Part shown: positions 41,510 to 50,615 of the stretch, in pieces | Layout: each line of letters starts with the position of its first letter | Position numbering within the stretch: the first letter of the stretch is position 1 | Source: Bryobacterales bacterium | GTDB lineage: Bacteria; Acidobacteriota; Terriglobia; Bryobacterales; Bryobacteraceae | Direction: 5' to 3' | Length of the DNA stretch: 64,000 nt | Assembly (NCBI GenBank): GCA_016721425.1 | Contig: JADKID010000017.1 | Span: 62,001 to 126,000 of the forward strand | The notes under the pieces: generated by a model | What the model was told of the DNA's origin: nothing | The model's database searches: none | What the model saw: the letters and a program-made list of their open reading frames with translations, nothing else | Program-made: the position numbers and the translations under genes

Positions 41510-43596
41510 CGTGCCGGCGATGGCGACGGTCTGTGGAGCGGGATCTGTGCCGGTGATGCTCTTGGTGAAGCGCAGGCTGGCGGGCGAGGCGGCGAGAGCG
41601 CCGGCCGGGGCACGATGAGAGTGACTTTGGTGCGCTGAGCAGGCGGCGGGTTGGCGCCGGTTGCCGAGACGACGACTGAGCCTTCGTAACGGCCGACGGC
41701 CAAGCCGGCGGAGTTGACGCCTACTCCGATGGTGGCGGGGGTGGAGGCGGCGGGCGCGAGCAGCAGCCAGGTGCCGCCGGAGGTGGTGGCGCCGGTGACG
41801 GCGATGCCCATGGCGGAGTTATCGGTCGCGCTGGCAGTGAGGTTCTGGAAGGCCGGAGGAGTGCCGCCGATGGGCGCGGTGAAGATCAGTTCGGGCGGGG
41901 TGAGATCCAGCAGGCGGTTGGCGGAGAGATTCAGCGTGACGTTGATGCGCGTGGTTGCGTCCAGGGCGACAGTGGCGGTGTAGGTGCCATCCACCAGAGC
42001 GGCTGCCACTGTGGGATCGAGCGCGAGACTTACCGTACCGGGTGTGAGCGTCTCCGCGGTGGTGGCGCGCAGCCAGGGGGTAGCGGCCGGGCTGTAGACA
42101 ATCTCACCGATGGCGAACGGGATGGGCGCGGCGCTGCTCTTTACCGCGACCTGCTTGACATTCTGGAAGGTGGAGGGGCGTTGAATGTTGAAGGTGACGT
42201 CGGCGGGGCTGAGCGTCAGGAAGGAGGAACTGGTGATGGTCATCACCAGGCGGGCTGCAACGGTATTGCCGGCGCCGGATACCTCCACATTGCCGAAGTA
42301 GGTGCCGGGGACCAGATTACCCTCGGCATTGGCCTGCACTGTGACGGTGCCGGCGGGCAGGACTCCAATCGGAGTGCCGCCGATGGTCTGGCCGGTGACC
42401 GGCCCGATGGCGAATGAAGCGCCGGCGTTGGGGCTGGTGCTCTTGATGGTGTAGTTGGCGCCGGGCGGGATGGAGGAGATGGTAAACGTCTGGGGGGCGC
42501 TGATGTCCTTGTCGCCAAGCTTGAAATTGAAGTTCAGCACATCGGTGGAAAGAGAAAGGACGGCATTCGGCGAAACGGTCAAAGTGACGGGAATCGTCAA
42601 GGTCGGGTTGGCGGAAGAGGAAGAGGTGAGAAGCAGCTGGCCGTTATAGATGCCTGGTGGGAGGCCGGCGGGGTTTGCGGAAACGGTGAGCGTCGCTGGA
42701 GCATTGCCGTTGACGGGCGTGACGCTCAGCCAGCCGCCGCCGGTGACGAAGACGACATAGGGAACCGTACCGCTGGCATTGAGCGTGAGCGGCAGAGTGA
42801 CAGGCGCAACGGCGCCGGAATAGGCGGCCAGATTGAGAGCGGCAGCCGACGGCGCGACATAGGGGTTGGTGCTGACGACGAGTTGGACGCTGACGGCGAC
42901 CGGCAATCCGCCGGCCGGCGCCTGGAGCGTCACCGTTCCGGTATAGGCGCCCGCCACGAGGCCCACGGGATTGACGCGGACCATGAGGGTGTCCGCAGTG
43001 CTACTGGTGGTAGGCGCGGCAATCAGCCAGTTGGCCCCGTCCGAGGTGGCGACGGAGGTGGTGTAGGCGACCGGATTGCCGGTGCTGGTGACGACGATCT
43101 GATCCGAAGAGGAATGGAGGAAAGCGCCCGTGGCATCGCTGAGCGACGTACCCTTGCCGCTGCCGGTGTGATAGACGAACTGGAGCGTGCTCTTGTTGAC
43201 GACCAACTGCGAACTGGCAGAGACCGTCAGGGTCACCGGCATTTGCAGAGGCGGGGAGCCTGCGTTCTGGAGTATCACGTTGGCGGTATAGGTACCCGCG
43301 GGCAATCCGGCGGGGTTGGCCGTGATGGTGATGCGGCGGGGAATGGTGACGATGGCTTCCGGCGTGCTAAGCCAGGAGGCGTTGGACACGGTGACCGACA
43401 CGGTGCTGCTGGTGGTCTGATTCCCGAGAAGCAGGACGGATTGGCTTTGGGAGGTGGTGGCGCCCACCTGGGCTCTGAATTCGACGGAGCTGGGGCCGAC
43501 CATGAGGGATTGGCCGTGCAGGGCGAGTTGCGCGGAGAGAAGAAAGACCGGGAGAATCGCAGTGGAGGAGATACGGGCGAAACGAAGCATCGACAT
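41401..43596 (-). CDS. N-terminal part of a secreted Ig-repeat (BACON-like) protein, frameshifted
   Basis: The 731-residue frame starts with a signal peptide (about residues 1-29, MSMLRFARISSTAILPVFLL). Six ~95-residue repeats follow, each with an aromatic strand near the start (ASWLSTPE, NWLIAAP, GWLSVTP, TPWLRATT, TWLLLAP) and an N-P-A-G-L-P-A-G-x-Y-x-A/G strand pair. Up to residue 661 (KVTLIV) it matches the family; the last 70 residues are proline/arginine-rich junk typical of reading the wrong frame. Restoring one base near 41611 would give a protein of about 1,425 residues. It is likely a surface or adhesion protein. Confidence 0.78.
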   Translation of the reverse strand: MSMLRFARISSTAILPVFLLSAQLALHGQSLMVGPSSVEFRAQVGATTSQSQSVLLLGNQTTSSTVSVTVSNASWLSTPEAIVTIPRRITITANPAGLPAGTYTANVILQNAGSPPLQMPVTLTVSASSQLVVNKSTLQFVYHTGSGKGTSLSDATGAFLHSSSDQIVVTSTGNPVAYTTSVATSDGANWLIAAPTTSSTADTLMVRVNPVGLVAGAYTGTVTLQAPAGGLPVAVSVQLVVSTNPYVAPSAAALNLAAYSGAVAPVTLPLTLNASGTVPYVVFVTGGGWLSVTPVNGNAPATLTVSANPAGLPPGIYNGQLLLTSSSSANPTLTIPVTLTVSPNAVLSLSTDVLNFNFKLGDKDISAPQTFTISSIPPGANYTIKSTSPNAGASFAIGPVTGQTIGGTPIGVLPAGTVTVQANAEGNLVPGTYFGNVEVSGAGNTVAARLVMTITSSSFLTLSPADVTFNIQRPSTFQNVKQVAVKSSAAPIPFAIGEIVYSPAATPWLRATTAETLTPGTVSLALDPTVAAALVDGTYTATVALDATTRINVTLNLSANRLLDLTPPELIFTAPIGGTPPAFQNLTASATDNSAMGIAVTGATTSGGTWLLLAPAASTPATIGVGVNSAGLAVGRYEGSVVVSATGANPPPAQRTKVTLIVPRPALSPPRPPACASPRASPAQIPLHRPSPSPARWAPSAIPSAPPPATGGPGSRSPRWVASHQAPSPSR

Positions 43597-43697
43597 GCCT
43601 CCTTAGGGATTGGGCGAAAAATCTTACGTCGCGCTCAGAGTAACATGAATCCGACGTTTGTTAAAACAATTCTTGTGCAATTTGTTATGACAGATAG

Positions 43698-44141
43698 TCA
43701 TATCAGCAGGCCGGCGAGAGCGAGGATGGCGACGATGGCCGAGGCGACGACACGGGTGGACAGGCCGGGCGGGGCTTGCCTGCGACCGGCGTAGCCGATG
43801 GACAGAACGGCGGCGGCAACCAGGAGCTCGACGGTGAGCACGTGCAGGGTGGCGAACTGCTGGATGCGGATGGCAAAGAAGGCCGTGGCGAGTAGAACGG
43901 GCGAAGAAGCCTGCGCCAGATGCATGGCGAAGGGGAAGAAGAGGCGGCGGTCTCCGGTCCAATGGAAGAGCGCGAGCCAAAAGAAGGCGGGGCCGGCGGC
44001 GGCGAGCGCCTGGACGGGGCCTTCCTGGCGGGCCAGGAGGGCGAAGGCGAGAGCCCAGAGCGCGGCCCAAGGCCAGCCTCCGAGCCAAAACGCGGCACTC
44101 AGGAGGAGAGCCGAGGCGAAATAGGAGAGAACGCGTGGCAC
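43698..44141 (-). CDS. Small integral membrane protein of unknown function
   Basis: A 147-residue protein with about five hydrophobic helices (for example SYFASALLLSAAFWLGGWPW, LHVLTVELLVAAAVLSIGY, VVASAIVAILALAGLLI) and few charged residues between. No family recognised. It lies four bases downstream of the large hydrolase-fusion gene, so it is probably co-transcribed with it. The ~100-base gap to the Ig-repeat gene (43597-43697) is AT-richer than its surroundings and may hold that gene's promoter; no convincing consensus is seen. Confidence 0.72.
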   Translation of the reverse strand: MPRVLSYFASALLLSAAFWLGGWPWAALWALAFALLARQEGPVQALAAAGPAFFWLALFHWTGDRRLFFPFAMHLAQASSPVLLATAFFAIRIQQFATLHVLTVELLVAAAVLSIGYAGRRQAPPGLSTRVVASAIVAILALAGLLI

Positions 44142-44145
44142 TCAG

Positions 44146-46137
44146 TTACTGGCCCCATCCTACCGCTTTGGCGGGTAGCTTGGCGGCAGGGGCGGCGGGT
44201 GGCTTTGGTCCTTTGCTGAGATCGTCGAGGACAAAGCGGATGAGCGACTCGAACAGGGCGGCGCGCGGGAATTTGGAGTTCATGGCGAGCGCGACGCCGA
44301 GATGATCGGACCAGACGGCGCCCAGGTAGGTGGACTCAGGAATGATCTGGTCCATTTTGAGGAGCTGACCGTCGTTCTGCCGATCGTAGGCGGAGAGCAT
44401 CAGGAAAGTCTGCTTGGCCGTGCTGGGCACGCGCTCGGCGGTGGTAAGCGAAGCGAGCGAATAGGTGGGCACGGCGGGGTGGGGGTATGACGAAAGGAAG
44501 CGCTGGCGGGTCTCCTTTTTGAGGCTCTTGAAGCCCTCGGCGAGGTTACCTTCGCACTTCCCCTGTTTGGCTTTGGCGAGGTAGGCGTCCATCTGCATGG
44601 GAAGCGAATCGGCGATGGGGGATCCACCGGAGGCGCCGGAGACGCTGATGAAGGCGGCGATGGAGTCTTTCAGCTTGGGATCGAGGGCGAGAGCGGTCTG
44701 GATGTCCGGAGTGCCCTTGCTGTAGCCGACGAGGATGAACTTGCGCTGGTCTTCGGGCGATTTGCGAACAAAGTCCGCGATGGCCCTGGCGTTGGATTCG
44801 CTGGAGTCGTTGGGGACGGAGAGGATCTCGGTAGTGAGGCCGTACTTCTCCGTCAGCACCTTGCGGCCTTTGTCGAAGGCAGGCGTATCGGCGACGCAGG
44901 TGTTCATGATGCCGGGGACGACGAGCACGCGGTATTGAGTGGAAGGTGCGGCGAGGGCGAGATCGGTTTTGCCAGGGGTTTCCAACCATTGCGCGCAGGC
45001 GCCGGAATCTTCGCCATCGGGGTTGTTCTGCTTGAGGACGGAGCAGAAGTAGTCGCTGAAGGGGACGGCGGCGTTGCCGTTTTCAGGTTTGAGATAGATG
45101 ACCAGAATGCGGCCGTCGGAGAAGAACTCCTGGCCGTGGGCGGTGGCGGCCTTCGTGATGGTGTCCTTGGGCGTGACGTAGGCGGTCTTGACCACCTGGC
45201 CGCTCTGAGAGAGCGATTCGGCGATGAATTCGCGCTCTTTGTCGGTCTCGGGATCGATCTTGTGGGTGATACCACCGGTGCGTTGGTCCTTGTCGAACCC
45301 GGTGTCGTGTGTACCGGCGCCGACCCAGAGAGTGAGTCCGCCGGCGGTGAATGGCGCCTTCCAGATGCGGAAGTGGTGGCGGGCCATGACCGTCTGGATG
45401 GGATCGGACATGGCGAAGCCGTAGTCCTGCGCGCGCCCGAAAACCATGAGCTCGCTCATGGGCATGGTGAGGTAGGCCTGTTTGGAGAACGTGCCGAGCG
45501 CGCCGCGCAGGATGGTGTCTTTGACGCTGCGATCGACCACCACCCAGCCGACGGCGAGGAGCGCCTGCTTGACCTGCTCCTCGGTGCCGAGGATCAGGAA
45601 ATTGACGCGATCGCCCTGAATGTTGTCCTTATCCACGACGCGGCGGGGGATCTGGGCGAGCTCTGCATCCGTGATGGGCGGCAGCGTGCCGGTGAACGAG
45701 TTTTCGGCCTCGCCGGCGCGAGCAACGATTTCGACCTTCACCTGAAACACGCCTTCGCCGGACGAACCGGCGGGCTGATTGATGCCGACGAAGAGGCGGC
45801 CGGCGACAAGAGCGCGGCTCTCGCGGCGGGCGCCGATGAGGAATGCGCGGGCGGCGGCGCCGGCCCCGATGCGGCCAATGACGGCGCCGCGGCCGGCGTC
45901 ATTGAGAGGCAGGATCCGGATGAGATCCTTCCAGCCGCGGGGGATGCCTTCGGGTGTGGCAGCCTGCTGGGCATCGACGTACTTCAGCGAGCCGGTAGAC
46001 TCGTAGCGCAGCAGGTCGCCGGGTTTCACATCAATGCCAGTGTCGACCCAGGTCTGATTGGCGGGGATTTCGATCGCCTTGGACTGGGCGAAGAGAGGCA
46101 ACACGATGAGAAAAAGACAGGCGAGGAGGCGGGGCAT
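44146..46137 (-). CDS. Secreted LecA-like / LssY_C / alpha-beta hydrolase fusion protein
   Basis: This 663-residue exported protein (signal MPRLLACLFLIVLPLFAQ) has three parts. Residues 20-140 form a PA-IL/LecA-like jelly roll (IPANQTWVDTGIDVKPGDLLRY). Residues 150-350 match the LssY C-terminal domain (DRVNFLILGTEEQVKQAL, VGAGTHDTGF). Residues 375-660 form an alpha/beta hydrolase with nucleophile Ser473 in GYSKG. LssY_C is usually the soluble end of a PAP2/DedA-type membrane lipid phosphatase; here it is free of membrane helices and joined to sugar-binding and hydrolase domains. A lipid or glycolipid substrate is inference. Confidence 0.83.
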   Translation of the reverse strand: MPRLLACLFLIVLPLFAQSKAIEIPANQTWVDTGIDVKPGDLLRYESTGSLKYVDAQQAATPEGIPRGWKDLIRILPLNDAGRGAVIGRIGAGAAARAFLIGARRESRALVAGRLFVGINQPAGSSGEGVFQVKVEIVARAGEAENSFTGTLPPITDAELAQIPRRVVDKDNIQGDRVNFLILGTEEQVKQALLAVGWVVVDRSVKDTILRGALGTFSKQAYLTMPMSELMVFGRAQDYGFAMSDPIQTVMARHHFRIWKAPFTAGGLTLWVGAGTHDTGFDKDQRTGGITHKIDPETDKEREFIAESLSQSGQVVKTAYVTPKDTITKAATAHGQEFFSDGRILVIYLKPENGNAAVPFSDYFCSVLKQNNPDGEDSGACAQWLETPGKTDLALAAPSTQYRVLVVPGIMNTCVADTPAFDKGRKVLTEKYGLTTEILSVPNDSSESNARAIADFVRKSPEDQRKFILVGYSKGTPDIQTALALDPKLKDSIAAFISVSGASGGSPIADSLPMQMDAYLAKAKQGKCEGNLAEGFKSLKKETRQRFLSSYPHPAVPTYSLASLTTAERVPSTAKQTFLMLSAYDRQNDGQLLKMDQIIPESTYLGAVWSDHLGVALAMNSKFPRAALFESLIRFVLDDLSKGPKPPAAPAAKLPAKAVGWGQ

Positions 46138-46153
46138 CGGGGCTCCTTTGGCG

Positions 46154-46615
46154 TTAGGTTAGCGCAGAATCGTCGATGACGGCGCCGCGGAGGCGGGCCT
46201 CGCGGACGAGGCGATCGCGATCCGGGTGGTGGGAGGTGTGAGCGACACAGGCCGTGCCCGTGGTGGAGTGGAACTCCAGCGTTTCATTGCGGCATCCGAG
46301 GGCCAGCGGGCCAAAGCCGGGCACTTCCGTGGCGAGACCGACATCGCCGATCTCGTTCCACGGTATGTGCGTATTGAGCCGGGAGAAGAGGCCTAGAGAG
46401 TGGATGCCGAACTGATCCAGGACAATCTCGCGGGGCCAGAAGTAGAGCTTGAACGCGACAAAGGCGATGATCACGGTGGCGTCATAAAGGCGGTTTCCAG
46501 CGGAGCCGCCGACAAACAGAGCGGCGCCGGCGCAGAGAAGATCCACGGCGAGGGCGCTCAAGAGCAGGATCTTGACGCGCAAGTTACTGGGGAAACGGAT
46601 AGCTTCCGGATTCAT
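46154..46615 (-). CDS. Membrane protein with PH-like C-terminal domain
   Basis: The 153-residue product has two hydrophobic helices at about 15-55 (KILLLSALAVDLLCAGAALF, ATVIIAFVAFKLYF) and a cytoplasmic part with IVLDQFGIHSLGLFSRLNTHIPW, followed by IGDVGLA, a pattern seen in bacterial PH-like domains. The start at 46615 (ATG) is chosen over a GTG at 46636; neither has a clear ribosome binding site. It is 16 bases upstream of the hydrolase fusion gene and likely in the same transcript. Confidence 0.7.
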   Translation of the reverse strand: MNPEAIRFPSNLRVKILLLSALAVDLLCAGAALFVGGSAGNRLYDATVIIAFVAFKLYFWPREIVLDQFGIHSLGLFSRLNTHIPWNEIGDVGLATEVPGFGPLALGCRNETLEFHSTTGTACVAHTSHHPDRDRLVREARLRGAVIDDSALT

Positions 46616-46673
46616 CCGGTCGCGGAATGAGGCCACAGTCTCATTCTGCCAGACAGATGGGCTGCGAGTTGGG

Positions 46674-47900
46674 TTATTCCTGAGCGTCCGGACCCAGCAC
46701 TCCGTGATAGCGGGCCATCCAGTAGGGCAGGATGTAATCGATACCGGCGCCCTCGACCGTGCCGTAGAGGCCGCCGTAGAGTTGGAAGGGGCTGCGCTGC
46801 CACAGGAAATCGGTGGGCGTGCGTTCGATGACAGGGACCACCTCGCAGGCGCGGTTGTCGTCGTCGCCGCAGGAGGGACGCGTGGGGCGGAGATCGACCC
46901 AGAAATCACGGCGCTGGCGCTGGAGCCAGGCGTCGAGGTTGTCGCGGATGCGCTGATCGCGGGTATCGTCGTGGCCCTCGATGGCAGTTTCAATCACGTC
47001 GAAGAAGGCGTTCTGGTGTTCCCACGTGGCGTTGCGGAGTGTGCGGAAGGCGGCCTGGTAGCCGATGCGGATCCACCAACTGTCACCGCTGGTGAGGAGA
47101 TTCCAGAGGTTGATGTGATCGAGATTGAACTTGAAGTACGAGTTGTAAGGGTCTGCCGTTTCGATGGCGATGGGAATGGCCGTGGAGTTGGCGGCGAGAT
47201 TGGCCAGTGATTTGTAGGAGGACTCGAAGCGCTTGGGATTACAGCGGCGGCCGAGCTTGAGGAGGCTAAGCTGCTGATCGGCGCGGCCGATGAAGGTGGT
47301 GGAGATGTCGCCATCGGGCATGCGGACGAGCCAGCGATCGGCGAGAAGTCGATCGAGCATGCGGGTGGCGAGCATAGAGACCCAGTCGTGCACTTCCTGA
47401 TCGTCAACGAGATTCCAGGCGGCGGTGAGACCGAAGAACACGCCGGAGTACTGGTCGCGGGAGGTGCGGCCGGCCCAGAGATAGTTCTGTTGATCGACGA
47501 CTCCGGCGCGGATCTGATTGGGGGCCTCTTCGCTGGCGATGCCGGCGGCCCAGGGCGAATCGATGGGGATGGCGCAGCGGGCGAGAAGATCAGTGCCGGT
47601 GACATCGACGAGCTTGCGGATGCCGTTGAGGGCCTCCATGACGTTGGCGCGGGCCTCGGGCGAACGGGTGACGGCCCAGCGGTAGCTTTGCGCGGCAAGG
47701 TAGTGGCCGGTCCAGATGGCGGAGTCGCCGCAGCGGGTATAGCCGGCGATCTCCATGGTATCGGGCGATTGAAAGACGGGATCGATAATGGTGGAGTACG
47801 GCATGTGCCGCTCGCGGAGCTCGGCATCGAGGCGGAGGGCATCAGCCTCCCCAGCGGACACGATGGCGGCGGAGGCGACGAGCAGTACAAGCGCACGCAT
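46674..47900 (-). CDS. Secreted protein of unknown function (helical, possibly six-hairpin barrel)
   Basis: The 408-residue product has a short signal peptide (MRALVLLVASAAIVSAG) and repeated helical hairpins with aromatic and acidic residues (YTRCGDSAIWTGHYLAAQSYRW; DQYSGVFFGLTAAWNLVDDQEV; HINLWNLLTSGDSWW), which is the appearance of (alpha/alpha)6 barrel proteins such as some glycosidases and lyases. No catalytic pair can be named. It is divergent from the GlsB gene. Confidence 0.7.
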   Translation of the reverse strand: MRALVLLVASAAIVSAGEADALRLDAELRERHMPYSTIIDPVFQSPDTMEIAGYTRCGDSAIWTGHYLAAQSYRWAVTRSPEARANVMEALNGIRKLVDVTGTDLLARCAIPIDSPWAAGIASEEAPNQIRAGVVDQQNYLWAGRTSRDQYSGVFFGLTAAWNLVDDQEVHDWVSMLATRMLDRLLADRWLVRMPDGDISTTFIGRADQQLSLLKLGRRCNPKRFESSYKSLANLAANSTAIPIAIETADPYNSYFKFNLDHINLWNLLTSGDSWWIRIGYQAAFRTLRNATWEHQNAFFDVIETAIEGHDDTRDQRIRDNLDAWLQRQRRDFWVDLRPTRPSCGDDDNRACEVVPVIERTPTDFLWQRSPFQLYGGLYGTVEGAGIDYILPYWMARYHGVLGPDAQE

Positions 47901-47925
47901 GGTAATTTAGTTTCCTCAACTATAG

Positions 47926-47941
47926 TGACGCAAATGCGTCA
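47926..47941. promoter_or_regulatory. Perfect palindrome in the divergent 47900/47968 intergenic region
   Basis: TGACGCA-AA-TGCGTCA is a perfect 7-base inverted repeat with a two-base centre, 26 bases upstream of the GlsB start and 26 bases upstream of the 408-residue gene's start. A TATAGT hexamer adjoins it at 47921-47926. The position between two divergent starts suggests an operator. Confidence 0.5.
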
Positions 47942-47967
47942 AACTGGTTTCCGCAGGAGGCAGAAGA

Positions 47968-48222
47968 ATGTTCTGGTTGATCAAGACGGCGATCGTGGGC
48001 CTGATTGTGGGATCGATAGCGAAATGGGTCATGCCGGGCAAGGATCCGGGCGGATTCTGGATCACAATGGCGCTGGGCATCGCGGGCTCGTTTGTGGGCA
48101 CGATGATCGGTCAGTTTGCGGGGCTTTATGACGACAGCCAGGCGGCCGGGTGGATTGTATCCACCATCGGGGCCGTGCTGTTGTTGTGGGCGTACCGGAA
48201 ATTCGTTCAGCCGTCGGCCTAG
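47968..48222 (+). CDS. GlsB/YeaQ/YmgE family stress membrane protein
   Basis: The 84-residue product has three predicted membrane helices (MFWLIKTAIVGLIVGSIAKW; MALGIAGSFVGTMIGQF; GWIVSTIGAVLLLWAYRKF) and the glycine-rich G-L-I-V-G and G-I-x-G-S-F-V-G patterns of the transglycosylase-associated protein family. Members are induced by general stress. A strong AGGAGG ribosome binding site precedes the start. It converges on the radical SAM gene. Confidence 0.93.
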   Translation: MFWLIKTAIVGLIVGSIAKWVMPGKDPGGFWITMALGIAGSFVGTMIGQFAGLYDDSQAAGWIVSTIGAVLLLWAYRKFVQPSA

Positions 48223-48230
48223 CGCCGGCG

Positions 48231-48243
48231 GACCGGGCCGGTC
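48231..48243. terminator. Hairpin between convergent genes
   Basis: GACCGG (48231-48236), one base, CCGGTC (48238-48243) form a perfect inverted repeat at the junction of the GlsB and radical SAM stop codons. Such a placement suits a bidirectional terminator, but no T-run is present on either side. Confidence 0.35.
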
Positions 48244-49885
48244 AGGCCTCAACCCAGTTTTTGCGTTCGATGAACGTCTCGGGTTCATAGGTGATGCCCC
48301 GCTCCAGGCGGCGTTCCTCGCGGCGCGTGAGCCAGAGCATGAGCGGGCCCAGCAGTGTGCCCGCTGCTGAGGAGAGCGAACCACATTCCTGGCGGATATC
48401 CTTGCGCAGCGAGTGGATGCGGCCGGCGACGGCTTCGTTGGTTTGGCGGAGGTGGCGCTCCATGGCCCAGAGGAGGGCGGAGTAAGAGGTTTGGAGGGCT
48501 TGGGCCTCGCGTTCAAAGCGCTCGCGCACACGCAGATCGGGATGCATGCGGTACTTCTTGATGCCCTCGAGCGTGGTGCGGCAGATGCGGTAGAGCGACG
48601 GGCCGTTCAGCTCGAAATCGCGCAAAAACGCCAGATCCAGAAATGTTTTGGACTCATCCTGCGAGATGAAGGGGTGTTTCCAGTTGAATTTCCACTGGCC
48701 GTGGACATCGGCGAGATCGACATCGATCATGCGGCCCTCGTCGGTCATCTGCGCGTGCAGCGGAGTGCCCGGCAGAGGCGTGTAGAGCATGAACTGGTGG
48801 AAATCGGTCTCGTGGGAGCAGGCGTAATCGATCTCACTGGCGATGTTGGCCGGCGTGTGGTGCTCCATGCCAACGATGGAGGAGCCGAGCACGCGGATGC
48901 CGTTTTCGCGTAGCTTGCGGGTAAGATCGACGGTGTTGGTGCCATCGAGCTTGGAGTAGCCGGAGAGCGGAGATTCCAGGCCCATCCAGACCCAGGAAAT
49001 GCCGAGCTGGATGAGCTCCTCCATGGTGTACTTGCGAATAGCGTTGGCGGAGGAGAAGACGTAGAGCTCCCAGCTCTTGGCCGCCTCCTTCATGCAATCC
49101 AGGAGTTCCATGGCGCGCTTGCGGTGGAGCAGGAAGTTCTCGTCCATGACAAAGAATGCCTTGAACTTGAACTCCTTCTCAGCCTTGAGCATGGCGTCGA
49201 AAATCTGGCGGCCGCTATCGAAGAAATTGATGAACTTGCCCTTGCCGCCGAAAAAGGCGGAGGTGGTGCAGAAGTTGCAGCCCATGGGGCAACCGACGGA
49301 GGGGATGATGGTGGCGGCGGTGGAGCCGATGGCGCCGGGGAGCTTGAGGCCCATGACACGGTGGCCGAAGCCGGAGGCGATCTGGGGGTGGATCACCTGC
49401 TGAGTGGGGTCCTGATCGAGGAACGTGCGCATCCAGCCGACGCCCTCGCCCTTGACGATGTGATCGGCATCGACGATGAGATCGAGGCCGGGGATGGAGG
49501 TGACGTGGCCGCCGATGACGATGGTGGAAGCGGGCGAGAGGCGGCGAACCATCTTGCACATCTCGCGGACCTTGCCGACGTTCACAATGATGGAGCTGAT
49601 GCCGACGACGTCGTAATGGTTTTCGGTGAGCTCCTTTTCGAAGGCCTCGCGGGTGGGGAAATCCAGCACGGTGGAGGGATTCTCGATGTTCTGCTGGATG
49701 AACATGATGCCCCAGGAGCGGTGGAAGATTCGGAGCGAGTAGGGGCCCTGCGCTCGCGTAACCTGGTTGTGATAGAGCTCCATGGGATTGATGGAGCGAC
49801 TGCCGAACTGATCGTCTTGCGCGTAGGGGCCGAAGACGGAGGACAAAAGCACGCGGGCCTGACGGCCCTTCGGATGGGTGGGCAT
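48242..49885 (-). CDS. B12-binding-domain radical SAM protein
   Basis: The 547-residue product has an N-terminal cobalamin-binding-like domain (about 60-155: YDVVGISSIIVNVGKVREM, TIVIGGHVTSIPGLDLI, VKGEG) and a radical SAM domain with the cluster motif C-x3-C-x2-C (Cys199, Cys203, Cys206, in SVGCPMGCNFC), followed by MDENFLLHRKRAMEL and VWMGLESPLSGYSKL. It would use an Fe-S cluster with SAM, and perhaps cobalamin, for methyl transfer or C-C chemistry; the substrate is unknown. The ATG at 49885 is preferred to a TTG at 49951. Confidence 0.9.
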   Translation of the reverse strand: MPTHPKGRQARVLLSSVFGPYAQDDQFGSRSINPMELYHNQVTRAQGPYSLRIFHRSWGIMFIQQNIENPSTVLDFPTREAFEKELTENHYDVVGISSIIVNVGKVREMCKMVRRLSPASTIVIGGHVTSIPGLDLIVDADHIVKGEGVGWMRTFLDQDPTQQVIHPQIASGFGHRVMGLKLPGAIGSTAATIIPSVGCPMGCNFCTTSAFFGGKGKFINFFDSGRQIFDAMLKAEKEFKFKAFFVMDENFLLHRKRAMELLDCMKEAAKSWELYVFSSANAIRKYTMEELIQLGISWVWMGLESPLSGYSKLDGTNTVDLTRKLRENGIRVLGSSIVGMEHHTPANIASEIDYACSHETDFHQFMLYTPLPGTPLHAQMTDEGRMIDVDLADVHGQWKFNWKHPFISQDESKTFLDLAFLRDFELNGPSLYRICRTTLEGIKKYRMHPDLRVRERFEREAQALQTSYSALLWAMERHLRQTNEAVAGRIHSLRKDIRQECGSLSSAAGTLLGPLMLWLTRREERRLERGITYEPETFIERKNWVEA

Positions 49886-49963
49886 CGGAGGTCTCGAATC
49901 TGACCGCGGGCGTAAGCCGGACAAGCGGTCCTGCAACTCCGATTGTAGCAAGCCGGCGGCGGC

Positions 49964-50536
49964 TCAACCGGCGGCGTCGTATGCCTGGCGGATCCAGGCG
50001 ATCAATTCCTGATCGACTTCGCCGATTGCGGTCACTTTCACCTTGTACTGGCACATGCCGCCGGGCGGCAGCAGGAGGAGGCGATCGGTGGCCGGGACGT
50101 CCTTCATATTGAGGCCGACCTCGATGCGCGTGTTGGTGGCGGGGCCGACCATGGCGAACTGCTTCTTGCGGCGCAGGCTGAGGTAGGTCTTCTTGGGGGC
50201 GATTTCGAAGGGGCCGAACTCGTGGATCGCGGCCATGATCTTGTCGTGAATGGGGCGCAGCGGGGCCTTGGGACCGGCGTAGAATTCGTCCACCAGGGGG
50301 TCAGCGGCAGCAGGGGATTCGACCGCTGCGGGGCTGATGGAATCGAGCGCGTAGTGGGTGAGCGTGTTGGCGTCGCCGTGGCCCAGGCCGAGGTCTCGCT
50401 TGAGCATGTCGCGGATCTCGCCGTGTTTCTGGAGGCCGCTCTGCTGCACCAGCGCCTTGAGCTCGGCGAGCGACTTGCCGGAGCGAGTCTCGATGTTCTT
50501 GAGTTGGTTCTGAATGGCTTTGTCGATGACGTTCAT
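49964..50536 (-). CDS. DUF4287/DUF5655 domain protein
   Basis: The 190-residue product has an N-terminal DUF4287-type helical domain (AIQNQLKNIETRSGKSLAEL, GEIRDMLKRDLGLGHGDANTL) and a C-terminal DUF5655-type domain (VDEFYAGPKAPLRPIHDKIMA, FEIAPKKTYLSLRRKKQFAMV). These two are often found together in proteins related to DNA or viral-like contexts, with no known activity. The start is supported by GGGAGG immediately upstream. Confidence 0.88.
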   Translation of the reverse strand: MNVIDKAIQNQLKNIETRSGKSLAELKALVQQSGLQKHGEIRDMLKRDLGLGHGDANTLTHYALDSISPAAVESPAAADPLVDEFYAGPKAPLRPIHDKIMAAIHEFGPFEIAPKKTYLSLRRKKQFAMVGPATNTRIEVGLNMKDVPATDRLLLLPPGGMCQYKVKVTAIGEVDQELIAWIRQAYDAAG

Positions 50537-50615
50537 GGGACCTCCCAGTGGATTGATTGATTAGAACATGGCCGGAGCACGAGCGGGGCGAACGTGGCAA
50601 CATCCTGCGGTGACT

